Origin: Antilocapra americana
Lineage: Eukaryota > Chordata > Mammalia > Artiodactyla > Antilocapridae
Direction of reading: 5' to 3'
DNA length: 64,000 nt
Assembly (NCBI GenBank): GCA_007570785.1
Contig: ML664161.1
Coordinates: forward strand, 40,726,360 to 40,790,359
This document shows, piece by piece, positions 1 through 12,599 of this stretch. The notes under the pieces are model-generated. The model saw only the letters and a list, made by a program, of their open reading frames with translations, searched no databases and had not been told where the DNA came from. Position numbers and translations under genes: made by a program. How positions within the stretch are numbered: position 1 is the stretch's first letter; each line of letters begins with the position of its first letter.

Positions 1-88
1 GGTTACATAGATATTTAACCATTGAATGTGTGACTGGGAGGATGTGACTTGGAAAGTATTCAGTAAGATCATTGGGAATGTAGGAACA

Positions 89-531
89 TTTTTCCAGTAG
101 TCATGTATGGATGTGAGAATTGGAGTATAAAGAAAGCTGAGCACTGAAGAATTGATGCTTTTGATTGATGCTGTGATGTTGGAGAAGACTCTTGAGAGTC
201 CTGTGGCCTGCAAGGAGACCAAACCAGTCAATTCCGAAGGAAATCAGTCCTGAATATTCATTGGAAGGGCTGATGTTGAAGCTGAAACTCCAATACTTTG
301 GCCACCTGATGCAAAGAACTGACTCACTGGAAAAGACCCTGATGCTGGGCAAGATTGAAGACAGGAGGAGAAAGGGATGACAGAGGATGAGATGGTGGGA
401 TGGTATCACTGACTCAATGGACATGGGTTTGAGCAAGCTCTGGGAGTTGGTGATAGACAGGGAAGCCTGGCATGCTGCAGTCCATGGGTTGCAAAGAGTC
501 AGACATGACTGAGTGACTGAACTGAACTGAA
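89..531 (+). mobile_element. BovB LINE, 3' end fragment
   Basis: This is the 3' terminal part of a BovB (RTE-clade) LINE in sense orientation. It covers the C-terminal end of ORF2 and finishes at the typical BovB terminus of repeated GACTGAACTGA units at 516-531. Frame +3 from about 192 reads [20 protein letters not shown] and LQYFGHL, the conserved ORF2 tail. A stop near 378 and frame changes make it inactive. Everything upstream of the tail is missing (5' truncation). I could not see a convincing target-site duplication. Confidence 0.9.
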
Positions 532-594
532 AGAGTGTGATCTTTACTGGGTCTTGAATTTGGCTTAGTTGTCTAGAGTCTGAAGAAACTAAAA

Positions 595-700
595 ACCAGT
601 TTTCATGCAAAATGACAATGGCCAATAATTTTCCCTCCCTGGATTTCAGTTTTCCAGTTCATAAAATGAGAGTAATAGACAAGGCAGTCTCTTAAGATGT
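595..700 (-). repeat. Possible MIR fragment (antisense)
   Basis: The stretch ending TTTCAGTTTTCCAGTTCATAA followed by AATGAGAGTAATAG resembles the antisense MIR core (CCTCAGTTTCCTCATCTGTAAAATG-type). It is short and diverged, so the call is tentative. Confidence 0.4.
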
Positions 701-1660
701 GCTTTCTATGATGCATGTCAGTCCTCATTGATCTCACCTGCCCCTCCTCACTGCAATGGATGCCCTTCTCTCGATACTGTAACTCTGAGACCAGTTTCAG
801 GGCCTTTATTGCAGAGTAAGTTTTCTAGATATTAAGTGCTGGACTTCTTAGCTCCTTATTTCCTATCTATTTTTCCTAGCTATTTATCTGTTTCTCATTT
901 CTGACAATTATTTTTCTTTCTTTTTATGTTACTCTTCATTTCTCCACAATTCTCGTCTCCTTTAGACTTCTCTTCCACACCACTTTATCCTCTAAAATCT
1001 TCTCAAAGGATGAAAGGATATAGTGTTTAAAGTATTTTAAAGTGTTAAGTAGAAAACACTACAACAATAGTAACTCCTTTTTCATCTTTTTCTATTTTGG
1101 TGCATATCTTAATGTGCATTGCATATGAACTGCTAGGAAGATATTTCTCCACGCTAGTGAACAGTCTTTTAACTATATTAACCACAGGTTGGTATTTATA
1201 AATACTGCAGAGTATTTAATTAACCTATTCATATTTGGAACTGGCACATTCCATAGTTTGGCTGGATGAGTACAAGATGTTTAAGGAATCTTGTGCTAAT
1301 TATATTGCATATCTATGAAGGCTAAAGCAGCTGCAGTCTCTGCCTTTACATATTGTATCCTTCCTTTGTTGTATGATAGTTATACTCTAATTATGTAGAA
1401 AATATAGTTTGGTCATATGGCTCTCTCCATTGTAGAAAGGAACTTTTTCATCTTTATAATATTCGAAATCACATGGAATTTTCCTGGAAAGTCAGCACAG
1501 CATTTACAGTCAGCATCCATAGAAAATCTTGCCTTTCGATTTCCTTAAACCTGCCTTCCATCCTTCTCATTGCCTTGGTTTGCTCTCATCACTAATATTG
1601 TCACCCTGACCACACTCAGAGATTTTGTCTCCATTCTGGACATTGTAGCCTTTCTTTTCA
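701..1660. other. Unique AT-rich sequence, nothing recognised
   Basis: There is no ORF of note, no repeat consensus I recognise and no RNA-like fold. It includes pyrimidine-rich patches around 840-1000. Confidence 0.6.
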
Positions 1661-1674
1661 TTAGATTCTTCTCC

Positions 1675-1803
1675 TTTTTTAAATTTTATTTTTTGGGCAA
1701 ACTGCATGGCATGTGGGATCTTAGTTCCCTGAGCAGAGATCAAACCCTCGCCCCCTGACTTGAAACTGCAGAGTCTTAACCACTGGACTACCCTGGGAGT
1801 CCC
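1675..1803 (-). mobile_element. CHR-type (tRNA-derived) SINE, antisense, partial
   Basis: The antisense sequence GGCATGTGGGATCTTAGTTC ... CCACTGGACTACC...GGGAGTCCC is the tRNA-related head of the cetartiodactyl CHR SINE group (ART2A-like). A 9-bp TSD, TTCTTCTCC, is seen at 1666-1674 and 1807-1815. It flanks the element directly and fixes its boundaries. The copy is shorter than a full-length CHR element of about 280-300 bp. Confidence 0.8.
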
Positions 1804-1829
1804 AAGTTCTTCTCCATCTTGATTCTTTC

Positions 1830-2249
1830 CTTAACCTGGTATATGTGTACTCGCCTACTAGTTGTCATATTTTATTAACACCTCCTTTTAAATACATCTT
1901 CTTTTGCTGACTTGTTCTCCTTCACCACTAACTGGAAAATCTCAGAATCACTTATTAATCTATTAATCTATCAGTCTATTAATGTATTGAGCTATCTGTC
2001 CACATGCATTCACCTGTCCATCCAGCTATCCATCTTCATAGCCAATGAACTTATCCATTCTTAGTTAAAACTATAATTTTTATGTTTGCAGTTCTCAAAT
2101 CCTCCACTAATTTTATATCTTCCTTTGTCTATAAGCTATAGTGACTGGGGCGTTTCTCTAATTTTAAATCTTACTGTGCCTATAACCAAATTTAATTCCC
2201 ATTTTAATAACTTAATCAGATATCAATGGCATGTCAATTTTAAAAGAGG
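1830..2249. repeat. Unique sequence with a degenerate tetranucleotide patch
   Basis: At about 1946-2045 an imperfect series of CTATTAAT/CTATC/CCATC words looks like a decayed ATCT-type microsatellite. The rest of the interval is unremarkable AT-rich DNA. Confidence 0.45.
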
Positions 2250-2890
2250 ATTTGGAATGATTTTACAGAAGTACATAAAAAATCATCATATTTGCCACTG
2301 GGAACATAAATTGGTCAATCTGAATGGAGAGCAGTTTGACATAGTTATCAAAAACACAAGCACACTTATCCATCAGTCATAAATTCCACTTCTAAGAATT
2401 TAACCTAAAAATATATGTACAAACATACTGAATGTTATAAATGGGCTTCTTGTGCTACTTTTTGTAATTGTCATTGTTTGTAATTACATTGAAAACAAAT
2501 ATGCAACAGTAGAAAATTTGTTAAACAGTTATTTTAATCCATAGTGGGGGCTCATTCAGCCATGGAAAACATTGAAGAGGCCACATACTGATATGGAATG
2601 ACCTTCAACAAATTAAGTAAATAGGGAACACATTTGGGAGAGGAGAAGTAGCTAGCTAGATAGGTAGGTAGATCATAAAAAGATATGTCAGTTTACCTTT
2701 ATGCCTCTTGAGGTATTATAAATCTCTGAGAAGATTCACAAGAAATTGATTGTATTAGTTGATTTGAGAGAGACCTGGATGGCTGCAGGACAGAGATGAG
2801 AGGGAGACTTTTGACCATACATGCTTCTGAATGTATTAGATTTTGAACTATGCAGCAATACCATCTCTTTAAAAATCACAAAAAATAAAT
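2250..2890 (+). mobile_element. Old L1M-type LINE, 3' region
   Basis: Diverged L1 3' sequence in sense orientation. Recognisable blocks in order are CACTGGGAACATAAATTGG (cf. GGGAATGTAAATTGGTACAACC), CATAAATTCCACTTCTAAGAA (cf. AGCAATTCCACTCCTAGG), the AACAGTAGAAAATTTGTTAA region and CAGCCATGGAAAACATTGAA. A later A-rich end is near 2880. No open frame is preserved. The age is pre-ruminant, judging by divergence. Confidence 0.7.
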
Positions 2891-3655
2891 GATACTATGA
2901 AAATATGAAAGTGAATTGGAACAATGGGAATTAAGTATAGAAAGATATGATGAGATGATAAGATAAAGACAGTGGTAAGGACAACATACATAATTTCTAT
3001 CTCATTATTATTTCTGCCTTATTTTCTCTCAGGAAAGTTAGACCCTTTAATTTTGATGCCTCTCATGATCCATAGTTTCCATTTTTTTTAAAGAACATGA
3101 AAGATCTAAATATACACAAGCTCTTGTAAATGAGATGTTGTATGAGATTTTGTACCAGACCCTCAAAAAATGCCTACAATGAATAAAGTTCCAAGTTTCA
3201 TGACGTTTATTCTTATAAAGCCTCTCAAAATAGTCCAAAAGTATAATGCCTAAGCTCAATTCAATAAAATCAAATCTTTAAGATGCTACACAATGGGATA
3301 TAGATTCACAATGCAGTAATAATTTTAATTAACCCAAGAGAGATTTAGAAATGTTTTTCATATTGTGGATTGACACCGTTTAGTGAATCATAAAGTTAAC
3401 TTAGTGACTCACAACTGGCATTTTTTAAAAAAGAAAGAAATAGAAGAGAAGGCAATATAAAGGAATATCAGTTTTTATCACAGTCAATGAGGGTGTTTTC
3501 ATGAAATGTGTGTGTGCAGCTTGCACATATAATGATTATATAAGGCTTTTTCTTATTGTTAGCTACAAAAACCTTTCAAAGTGACTGAATTTAGAGAGGG
3601 AAGAATGAATTTCATATTCCTCAGGTTTTTATAGGTAAAAATGAATAGACAATTT
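2891..3655. other. Unique sequence, nothing recognised
   Basis: AT-rich, with short A-runs and a small TG run near 3508. The 70-residue open frame on the minus strand (3047-3259) matches nothing I know and looks like chance. Confidence 0.6.
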
Positions 3656-3659
3656 GAGG

Positions 3660-3935
3660 TCCATATGCCAATAATAGTAACATTTATTGAAGATGTATTA
3701 TCTTAATCAGCCCTTATATAATGCATTTTATAGGCAAGATCTAATTTAATTTTTTACAGCAGTATCATGGGATAGGAGATATTAATGATAACTATTCTGA
3801 AATTAGAAAACTCAGGATAACAGAATCTTTGTGATTTGCCAAAGATCTCAAAGTTTGCACTTGGAAGTATCCCCTCAGGCCTAGGTAAGCTGACTTCCTA
3901 GCCTGTAAGTTTCAAACTATGCTTCTATGACGTTT
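3660..3935 (+). mobile_element. MIR SINE
   Basis: MIR architecture is readable in order: AACATTTATTGAAGATG, then AATGCATTTTATAGGC, ATCTAATTTAATTTTTTACA, GAAATTAGAAAACTCAGG, TGATTTGCCAAAGATCTCA and a distal CCTCAGGCCTAGGTAAGCTG. It is strongly diverged, as expected for this ancient family. Confidence 0.65.
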
Positions 3936-4005
3936 TTAGCCTAAACATATTCTATATGTTAAGGGCCTGTGCCATAAACCTTAGATGTTGTTTATACTAG
4001 TGTTT

Positions 4006-4220
4006 GGGCTGCCCAGGAAGCTCACTGATAAAGAATCTGCCTGCCGAGCATGAGACACAGGTTTGAAGATTCGATCCCTGGGTGGAGAAGGTCCTCTGGA
4101 GGAGAAAAATGACTACCCACTCCAGTATTCTTGCCTGGAGAATCCCATGGACAGAGGAGCCTGGCGGGCTACAGTCCACGTGGTCTCAAAGTTGGACGTG
4201 ACTTAGCGACTAAACAACAG
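4006..4220 (+). mobile_element. Bov-tA SINE
   Basis: Complete Bov-tA with a tRNA-like head (GGGCTGCCCAGGAAGCTCAC, then AAAGAATCTGCCTGC) followed by the BovB-derived body (CACTCCAGTATTCTTGCCTG, ATGGACAGAGGAGCCTGG) and an end AGCGACTAAACAACAG. The flanking TSD is TATACTAGTGTTT at 3993-4005 and TATATTAGTGTTT at 4221-4233, 12 of 13 identical. Confidence 0.93.
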
Positions 4221-4444
4221 TATATTAGTGTTTACAGCCTCTGTTGATTTTTACCCGTGCAGTGTTTAGATCAGCCTTCTGCAGCAACAGTTCACAATTC
4301 TAACTTCATGTTTGAGCTATCGCAGGATTCTTTTCTGAAGCCTCTCTCTCCTCTGATCCAGCCAAAGTGTTGACAACAGAGTATCTTTCTCTAGAGTCAT
4401 TGTAATGTTGTCATTCTCCAGTGATACCATTGAGTGTCTTAATT

Positions 4445-4650
4445 GCCTCTTTTATCAAATCAAAATACCATGGGAAAGTTGCTTAATTTCCTTGCATACA
4501 GTTATGCTCCTCTGTAAATAAGGATAATATTATTTCACAATGTTTAAAGGGTCAAAAAAGATAATGTACGTAAAATAACACACTGCCTGGGAAATGGTAG
4601 GGACCCAGTAAACAGAAACTACTTTTACTAAGGTAATAGAATATAATATA
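4445..4650 (-). mobile_element. MIR SINE, antisense
   Basis: Antisense MIR motifs in order are GCTTAATTTCCTTGC, CCTCTGTAAATAAGGATAAT, AAGATAATGTACGTAAAAT and ACACTGCCTGGGAAATGGTA. These correspond to the usual CTCATCTGTAAAATGGGGATAA...AGTGCCTGGCACATAG order. Confidence 0.65.
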
Positions 4651-6471
4651 CATTTAATACTAATTTATTCAACATGCATTTAAGTACATATTCTTAGTGA
4701 TTTCTTAACCTAATTGTGCTTCCTGGATGGCCTTTTATTCATTTCTCCTTCTTACCTCTTTTGGTTTTCGTCTCCAAATCTATTAGCTGACCTCCAAATC
4801 TGAATTCATCATTCTTGACTTTGACCTTTGAAATGTTTAGTCTGACATGTTCTCTTTACTGTGGGCCATGGTTCATTTCATTTAAAACTCTATCCAGAAC
4901 TCAAGCCCTTCACAGAACTTCCCAGCTAATAGCAATTTCTTCGGTAATTATAGCAATTTCACTGCATATGTCTGTGCAAAGTTGGGCTTAGCTCTAATTA
5001 TATCTCCATATGCTGAAAGCCATGAAAATATTCCACGTGGCATGTAGTTCACTGAAGTTTGTCCAGCTCTTACATTAGATTTAAAATTCCCAGAGAAGGG
5101 TCATGTTTATTAGTTATTTATACCTTTTATGGGATTCTATCCGGTTTTCTGAACAGCAAAGCTATCCTTCATAATTCTCAAGCCCTTGGTGTTTCTATAA
5201 TGTTCCTTCTTGAGAAGGATATAAATGGTATCACAAAATCTCATTTCACTTATTGACCACCAGCAAGGACTCTGATTTCATTTTCAGATGACATATTCTT
5301 GTATCCTTCCTTGAACTCTTTTACCACTTTATTCCACCCTAAAATATGTGTTTTTGTTCTCTTCTCCAGCAAGGGAATGACATATAGAATAACATGATGC
5401 TTTTAATGATTGTATTGATATATAGTCTAATTTTTAGTATTGGGTATTTTGTGATCACTTTAAGAAGCTGTGCCAAAAGGTTGTATGGGCAGCATGAATC
5501 TCAAGGGGCTTCAGTAATATTATCTTGGCTTAGAAGAATAGCATGTTTATTGACTAGTTCTCTAAGCAATAGAAAGTCTTTATTGAGTAGTGAATACTTT
5601 CAATGTTGCATTTCATATCTGCAGGATTAAAAAGGTTATATGCAAAATAAATCTGGCAATATCAGCTTGGCTCTGTCCCATCCCATAAACCTCAGCTCAC
5701 TTAAAGCTGCAAGATTGATTTCTCAATATTCAATTTCTCAGTGGAGCAAATAGTCAAGACATGCATTAGACTTTCTCTTTTTAAAAAAAGGCTTTAGCAT
5801 TTGCCTCTTCGCGTATAATGATATTGGCTAGATCTTAATTTGCTTCGAATTTTCCCTATCTTTTCCGTGTCCCACATTATCTCCACAGTCCGTGAGAATT
5901 TAGTGCATGGAAGAGTCACAGAGGTCTACCATAGAACAGAAATCTATTTTTTTTTTTAAACTCCAAGGTACTTTATAAACCACGAGGCTTAATGTTACCA
6001 CCTTCTCTCAGGCAACACTCCCATTGAGATCAGTGGGAAGTTGGTTCAATTGGAGCCAGTGAAATTCAATGCAACCAGCATGGAGAAATAACTACCTGTT
6101 ATTCCTGTGCTAATACTGAAATCTAGCTACTTCTGATCTGGATGAAGACATACCAACACTGCACAACAGGTGAAGGGAAGAAACAATGCTATTTTCAGTA
6201 TATTTTATACTTTGAGCTATAAAGTGCCCAGGGAGGTTTGTTCCTTCTCAACACAAGATAAAATTGGAAATATGTTGGAATGCCATTTGCTAAAGGCACA
6301 GTATACTGTTAGAACACATTATTCTAGCATTATCATTTATGTGTAGTTTATGTGTAATATCTTAAACCATTCTAGAGGCAGCTTATTTGCACTTTTAAAC
6401 TCAAAAGCAGTAATGGTTTTCTGTTAAAGACTAAGGGACTGTGCAGTCGCTACTGATGACTTCACTATTTT
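4651..6471. other. Unique sequence, nothing recognised
   Basis: Several short open frames (5059-5256, 5394-5630) have no recognisable product. A CTCCAAATCT word occurs twice about 20 bp apart near 4772-4800. I see no repeat family. Confidence 0.55.
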
Positions 6472-7080
6472 GTGCATATTTGTAAATATATGTATATGAA
6501 CATTTATATATTTAAAAGGGGACATACCCTTACAGTGAGAGGACACCCCAGGCAGGAAGGAGCCAGTGATCACAGCTGTCTTGTCTCTCCTCCAGGGGTT
6601 TCACCTTTCTGTCTGTTTGCGCCTCAGCCTCAGCAGCTGCTGAGGAAGGAAAAGAAGGGGAGCGAATGTTCTCCAGCTGAGAAGGCAGCTGCCATCCCCT
6701 CGCCTGTGCCCTCCAGCTTTCTAATCACAAGGTGGAAAATTTTCAAGGGGAAGTTTACTGGAAAAGTAGAAGGAAAACAAAACAAAGCCCCGAGTCAAGA
6801 TATCAATATAAAGAAACAGACACATTTCCAGAGAAGAGCTCCTCTAAGTCTTGAGGTCTGTTCACAGATTGGTGTTTCTGGCCCTGACCTCAGCACCACA
6901 AGCCATGCCTCTCTCTGCACTGAAATGTCTACCCGACCAAACTATATAGACCTCTCTACGTCCATTTGTCTTGTTTGCTGTTTGATCTGGAATAATTATC
7001 AGGACCTTCTTGACTCTGTGCTTCCCACCCCACCCCCGACACCACCCTCTAGCATGGGGACCTTGAATATTTTTCATTAA
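6472..7080 (+). other. 202-codon open frame outside known repeats, probably not a gene
   Basis: This is the longest open frame that does not lie in a recognisable LINE. The predicted product starts in a low-complexity MHICKYMYMNIYIF stretch, then is rich in Ser, Pro and Lys, and ends DSVLPTPPPTPPSSMGTLNI. I recognise no domain, signal peptide or catalytic motif. The region is somewhat GC-richer than its surroundings, which makes long chance frames more likely. No splice structure, promoter or poly(A) signal was evident. It could be a chance ORF, a lncRNA or UTR segment, or a diverged unknown. I favour chance. Confidence 0.15.
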
Positions 7081-8690
7081 CTCCAAAGAATCAATGCTAT
7101 GTCCACTCATTTTTACTTTCTACTTAGACTTCCAGCATCTCCTGTAGGTCTTGGCCCCAAAGAAGGAGCGAACAGCCCATTCTGGTCCACAGTGTTTTCT
7201 TCTTCGACTTCAGGCCACATGAGATGAGTGGCTCCCACCATAAGTGTGGTCCCAGCCTTTATTTTGTCAGATAATCTCAGAATTCTTAAAATTCCTGCTT
7301 TGTTTTTGACTCTTTTAGGACTTCCTGTCCAGTTGTTTTGAAGTAAGTTGATCATCTTACTTTGTTCCTTATTTTAGTCCTTATAACCTGAGTTTAATGC
7401 GTAGCTTCAACTCAGTTTCTTCATCTGAACTTGTCAGTAGTCACCTGGATTTACTCTCATGAGTCACAATCCCAGCTTGTATAATAGCTTCTTCTATCAG
7501 ACCTTGTACAAACGGTTGGATCATCCATCAAGGTCTTTATCCTTCCCAGAGAAATGCTTCTAACTGTGACTACTTCTGCAGATTTGCTCAGGTAGCACAT
7601 TTAAGCCTCTCTGCTGAGTTTGACTCACTATAATTCAGAGCTTTAAAAAAAAAAAATACTGTCATTCTAAAATCCATTTTTTCTTTTTAAATTAAATTAT
7701 AATGTGGTGAAACATGGTATTTAGAAAGTAGAAAACTCAATGCAAGTGTGAAATGTAGATTTCGTAAGGCAATTAGTTATACTTATAGATACATTTTGAC
7801 ACATGGGATAGAATCTCATTTTAAGTATACAGAGCCTTGATGTATAAGATTGAACCCACTATTTTGCTTCCAGAAAGACTTCTCTTAACATCCTTCTTTT
7901 GTCCACATAGAAAGCTGGACAAATGTTAGACCTGAAAGTATGGGAATGATATTTTAGTCAATCCAGTCCTTCCTAATCTATGTTCAATCACAAAAAAGTA
8001 TTATTATTATTTTTCATTCTTAAGGCTTCTCTTCTCAACCTTTTTAACTTTAGTCCTCTTGTCATGACATTAGTCCTGGCTCTTCCCAAAGCCTTCTAGA
8101 CATTTCCCCTGGCCTCATTTTATTCCTTGCTTTATTCTTGTATTTATACTCCAGTTTGTCCTTAAAATCATGACTTTTGTATTGTTCTTTCGGTTACCTC
8201 CATTCACCAAAGTATTTTTTAATTATTTGTGCTAAATTTCACCATCTATCCTTTGCCTTAATTATGTTTCTCAGTATACATTATGATGTCAAGTCATAGT
8301 AGTTGTGATTCTCCATATTCTGGAACAAAATACATTTCCAGATTCTTCTCCCAGGTTTCTTTTATTAGATACCTTTTATATTTCCATTCATATTTGCCAT
8401 CTCTCATCCATTCAGTGAGTTTTTCTACCTTTGCCACCATCACCCTCTAACATAAATACTGTCCCATTCTCAATATACACAAGTGCTAAAAGTAAACTCT
8501 TCATCCTCAGATGATAAGGATAAAGATCTTATCATACTCTTCTTTGTATTTCCTGTGCTTAGCAGAGTTTAAACATGAAGTAGGTTATCAAAATGAGAAT
8601 AAGATGATGCATGAACAAAAAAAAATCATTATGAACATTATGTTTGCTCTAAACTACTCTGAAAATATGACTTTGGCCTCTCAGCCTTTT
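7081..8690. other. Unique sequence, nothing recognised
   Basis: The stretch is AT-rich and its second half is pyrimidine-rich. The part from about 8000 could be a decayed upstream portion of the L2 copy that follows, but I cannot show it. Confidence 0.5.
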
Positions 8691-8699
8691 CTCAGGCTC

Positions 8700-8960
8700 T
8701 TACTTCACACCCTAAATTGACCTCCTTCCTCACCTACCCTTCTATAAAAACTTTTCTTACTGTGCTTCATCATATTCTTTCTCTGCTTCCACACAAGCTG
8801 AGCCATACCGTACAATCTGGCCGGCCTTTCATTATGCACTATCTTTTATGGTTCTGTAATTGTTTCAAAGTATGTAAATCTCAGCTGCCCACATTGACAG
8901 CTCTATACCTTCTCAAGGGCAAGGACGGTGTCTCCTGTCTGCCACACACATCTATTGCAG
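8700..8960 (+). mobile_element. L2 LINE, 3' end
   Basis: The order of motifs fits an L2 3' end: CCTTCTATAAAAACTTTTC, CTTTCATTATGCACTATC, GTAATTGTTTC, then ACCTTCTCAAGGGCAAGGAC and GGTGTCTCCTG. These correspond to the CTCCTTGAGGGCAGGGACTGTGTC block. It is ancient and diverged. Confidence 0.6.
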
Positions 8961-10259
8961 TGCTAGATCTACAGAGGGAGACAGTTATGGAGATGGCCCT
9001 CCAGCTGAATGAAGTCAACCTTCACAGCTTCGAAAAATAGGACATTGACCTTGCCAACTGAGAGTGTGGTGGCCAAAGCAAATGGATGGCTCTTTCCCAG
9101 CAGCAGGGAATAGCTGCACTCCAGGCTCTAGGGAGGGTGTGTTCTTGAACTGACTGCTGTCTGGCTCCTTTTAAAACTCCATTTGAATGACAGTATATTC
9201 ATAGGAAAAAGTCCATGGCAACCATTCTCAGATTAAGGTTTTTCTCCATCTACATTAGAACATTTGGAGACCTTTTAAACATGTAAATTCCAAATCTATA
9301 CTGACTCACAGGAGATTTCTTACCTTGACCTCGGTTTCCTCTATTACAAGCTTTCATGGATTTTCTGATAAATGTGCTTCCCCAGGTTTCTATTCGGGGA
9401 CAGGAGTGGTGGTGGTGTGCAGTGGTCAAGAACATTGCCTTGGGAGTCTCACTTGAGGGTTCAGCCTCTATCTTCTTCACGAAATAGCTGCCTACCCTTC
9501 CTCAAGATACCCAACTTAAAAGCCTGTTTCTTCATTTGTGTAAAGGGGATATTAAGTGACTGCTTGTTGCTCAGGTACAATTTAGGAAAAAACACTTAAC
9601 ATTGTCTCTTAGAGAGAGAATTAAATAAAAGTTTAGCTACCTTTTATTATCTAAAATAGCCTTATGACCATTTGTTGCAGTAAAATAACTAATCTTTATT
9701 TAATATGAACATGCCTTTGTATATTCTATAGAAGTATTGCTGACATTACTACACACTAAATTTTAAAAGAGGAGGAATGATCTTAAATTTTTATAAAACT
9801 AATAATGCTTCTATCTCCATAAAATCTGCTGTAAGTTACAATAAGTGTAATAGATTATAAAAAAAAGATGGTATGCTATGTTTTATCAGATGATAAAAAT
9901 TAGATAATTCAATTTCTTAAAAAAAGTATTTCTTTCATTGTATGAAAGTTTGGAATTAAAGTTTATGATTACTCCCTTTATCTACATTAACAGGGAAGGT
10001 TGAGATACTTAACTTCTCATTCACCTACATGTATCATGGTTTTATTATTTTTAGTACACCAGTCTTGTTCTCATTTCAAAAAACTATTTTAAAGAATAAG
10101 CTCCCTTCCAAAAAAGTGAATAGTTGTTGAGGTGAATCTTAGTTTGTCAGAAGGTGGTCATTTAATTATTTTTTAAATTTATTTTTGAAAAGGATATCAG
10201 AGATTAGAAATTCATCTAACTAGAGAAAATTAAAGTGCAACAATAAAATAGCTTCCTCT
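8961..10259. other. Unique sequence, nothing recognised
   Basis: The first 400 bp are moderately GC-rich, then the stretch is strongly AT-rich. The short frames at 9250-9480 and 9372-9599 overlap on opposite strands and match nothing known. Confidence 0.55.
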
Positions 10260-11090
10260 TCATCCAGGGTCTCCTCTGCCTATTTTCTCTATCCAGTCAC
10301 AAATAACTATTTTATTAATATGTGTAAGTATACTTTCAAATGTTCTTGATATATATAAAAACAATCATGAATAATATCATTGGATGCATTTTACATATAA
10401 AGGCAAATACTGTGCTGTTCTACACAGTGTTTTGCATCTTGCTTTTTTTTATCTGAAAGATCTTCTAGTGATTTAGTTCATACAGATCAGTGCATGCAAA
10501 GCTACTACATTCATCTTTGCAGCTACATATTATCTCACTATATGGATTTCCATTATTTGTATAGTCAGTTCATTTGAGTTATTTACAATTTTGTGTTATT
10601 ATAAACAACAACATAATGAGTAATTTCATACATACATCTTTTTTATATGCACTTATATCTGCAGGGTAAATCCTCTGAATTAGAATTGCTGTGTCAAAGA
10701 GTATACTCATTTATAATTTTGATAAATATTATCAAGTAGCCCTCAATGGAAGAACACACAAGAACATTTGTCTGTTTCTTCAGACTCATCAAGGTACTAT
10801 TATCAAACTTTTGGATTTTGCCAGTTAAATAGGCTTTATTAAAAGTAAAATTAGGCATTTTTAACATATATTTAAAGGTTATTTGCATTTCCTTTTTTAT
10901 CAACTATATATTTGGGCCTTGTCCATCTTTCTGTTGGATTGTGAGCCTTTTTCTTGTCAGTGTCTTGGGAGTCCTTTATTATTAGAGAGATTAGCTTTTA
11001 GTGCTGAACAGCAGGTATGTCCCCCTTGGTCTGTCATTTTTTTGATATTTTTTATTTTTAAAAGTTGCAGAAATCTGTTGTTATTATCTA
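10260..11090 (-). mobile_element. Old L1M-type LINE, 3' part, antisense
   Basis: Antisense L1M landmarks are TTTACAATTTTGTGTTATTA, AAACAACAACATAATGAGTA, CTGCAGGGTAAATCCTCTG (cf. ATAAATTCCTAGAAGTGG), ATTGCTGTGTCAAAGAGTAT and, further on, TCTTTCTGTTGGATTGTGAG and CTTGGGAGTCCTTTATTATT. The coding frame is destroyed. The right-hand limit is uncertain. Confidence 0.75.
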
Positions 11091-12599
11091 CCATACACTT
11101 AGGGATTGTTCTAATGAATTTAGTTAAAGTCAGTAAATTGTGGAGCAGCAGATTTTTATCTCAGTTGCATGAACCCTTAGGGTTCCATAAGGCGTGTCTA
11201 TGGAGTTTCATGAAATATAGTATAATCATGGTTTAGATGTTAAAAATGTGTGTGTGTTGTTTCCATCAGACCACACTACAAAGCAGTACCCAATGGTGGA
11301 ATATCAAAACATGAAGATATTTAGAAATTTACACAAGTTGAAAAACTACCAATCTCAAAAACATGATACATCTCTAAACTATGGGGAAAAGGATTTTAGA
11401 TTCATTTCATTTCAAATCCTCCAGTTTTATGTCTGAATATTCTGCTAGACCCCAATATTACCTTTAGAAAAAGCGTTTGAGCTTCATTTTTAAAGGAAGC
11501 TTTACCAGGAGCCCTAACATGGTGCTCCTGTGGTTGAGAGCAGAATGTAGGCAATGGTTGGCCATGGTTCCTTTGTCTCTCCTTTATCTCTGCTCTTTCT
11601 CTTCCCCTTCATCTTCCCATACTTGGCAGCAACTGACTTACTCAGAAGGACCAGAAGACCCCACTGATGCAATTTCAAAGTCATGGCTCTAGTCTACTGT
11701 TTAATCCTAAGAAGAATGCAATTTAGGAATAAATAATGCATTAATAAAAAGTGCCAACTCTTTTGAAAATGTATCCCAAAACTTTCTTTGCTTGTGTATC
11801 CTCAAATCTTTCTACCTTTGCTTAATGGAAATCCTTCTTTGGGTATAATCTAAATCACAAATTTTGTATAATTATCTTCTTAATCTATTTTTATATTAAT
11901 CAGATTCATAACATTTCTAGAGATTTTGTGGTAGGGGGATCTTTAGGACTACCTCATAAATCCTCTAGCAATGAAGGAATTGACTCCAAAGCGTCTCTGA
12001 TCACAGGCAGTCTGATCATACAGAGTTAACTGCTTCACAAGCAGCTGCTTCCATTTTGCTCCAGGTCTTACTCCTGGAAAGTTCCCTCTCATATTGAACC
12101 TTCCTGTGCCTTCTACTCATTAATCTAAACTTGGCCCTCTAGAGTTACACTGAGTAACTAAATGACCATGTGGATTTAGTTACTGGAAGAAAAGAATCAC
12201 CTTTCTTCAATAAGGACAAATTATCATATCCCCACTTTCATCCCATTTTCCAATTTTCTTTTCACCAAAGTACATTTTGTTGCTCCTCCTGCCACTATAG
12301 TTCAAGCTGGAGAGACCCCTTACATTCCTGATCAGTGTCCCATAGACTCACTTCGGTGTGCAGACCACTCCTTTCAAAAGCTGCAGGGCCAAAGGAACAC
12401 AGTACTGCATGTGGGAACTGGCCAGTGCAAAGATCATGAGGTTGGGTAATCCACATGGTCTAGGTAGTACCTTTTCTGTCCTTTTTAAAAATTTTTTCCA
12501 TCTTTTCTGATTCTTTAGTTTGCCTTGAAATCTGAATCATCTAAATTTGCCAAGGAGTGGTATATAAAATTTAGTCCATATAGAAGGCATCCCAGCCTT
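11091..12599. other. Unique sequence, nothing recognised
   Basis: Small open frames at 11248-11436 and 11477-11692 have no recognisable product. I see no repeat consensus. Confidence 0.55.

Noticed and set aside
101..625. 174-residue minus-strand open frame
   Set aside because: It is the antisense of the BovB 3' end. Antisense of this repeat is often open by chance, and the same antisense phrases recur at 46183-46404, 28177-28503 and 59645-59887.
4006..4070. tRNA-like sequence at the head of the Bov-tA elements
   Set aside because: These are SINE heads derived from a tRNA. They continue directly into the BovB-derived body and would not fold as mature tRNA genes.
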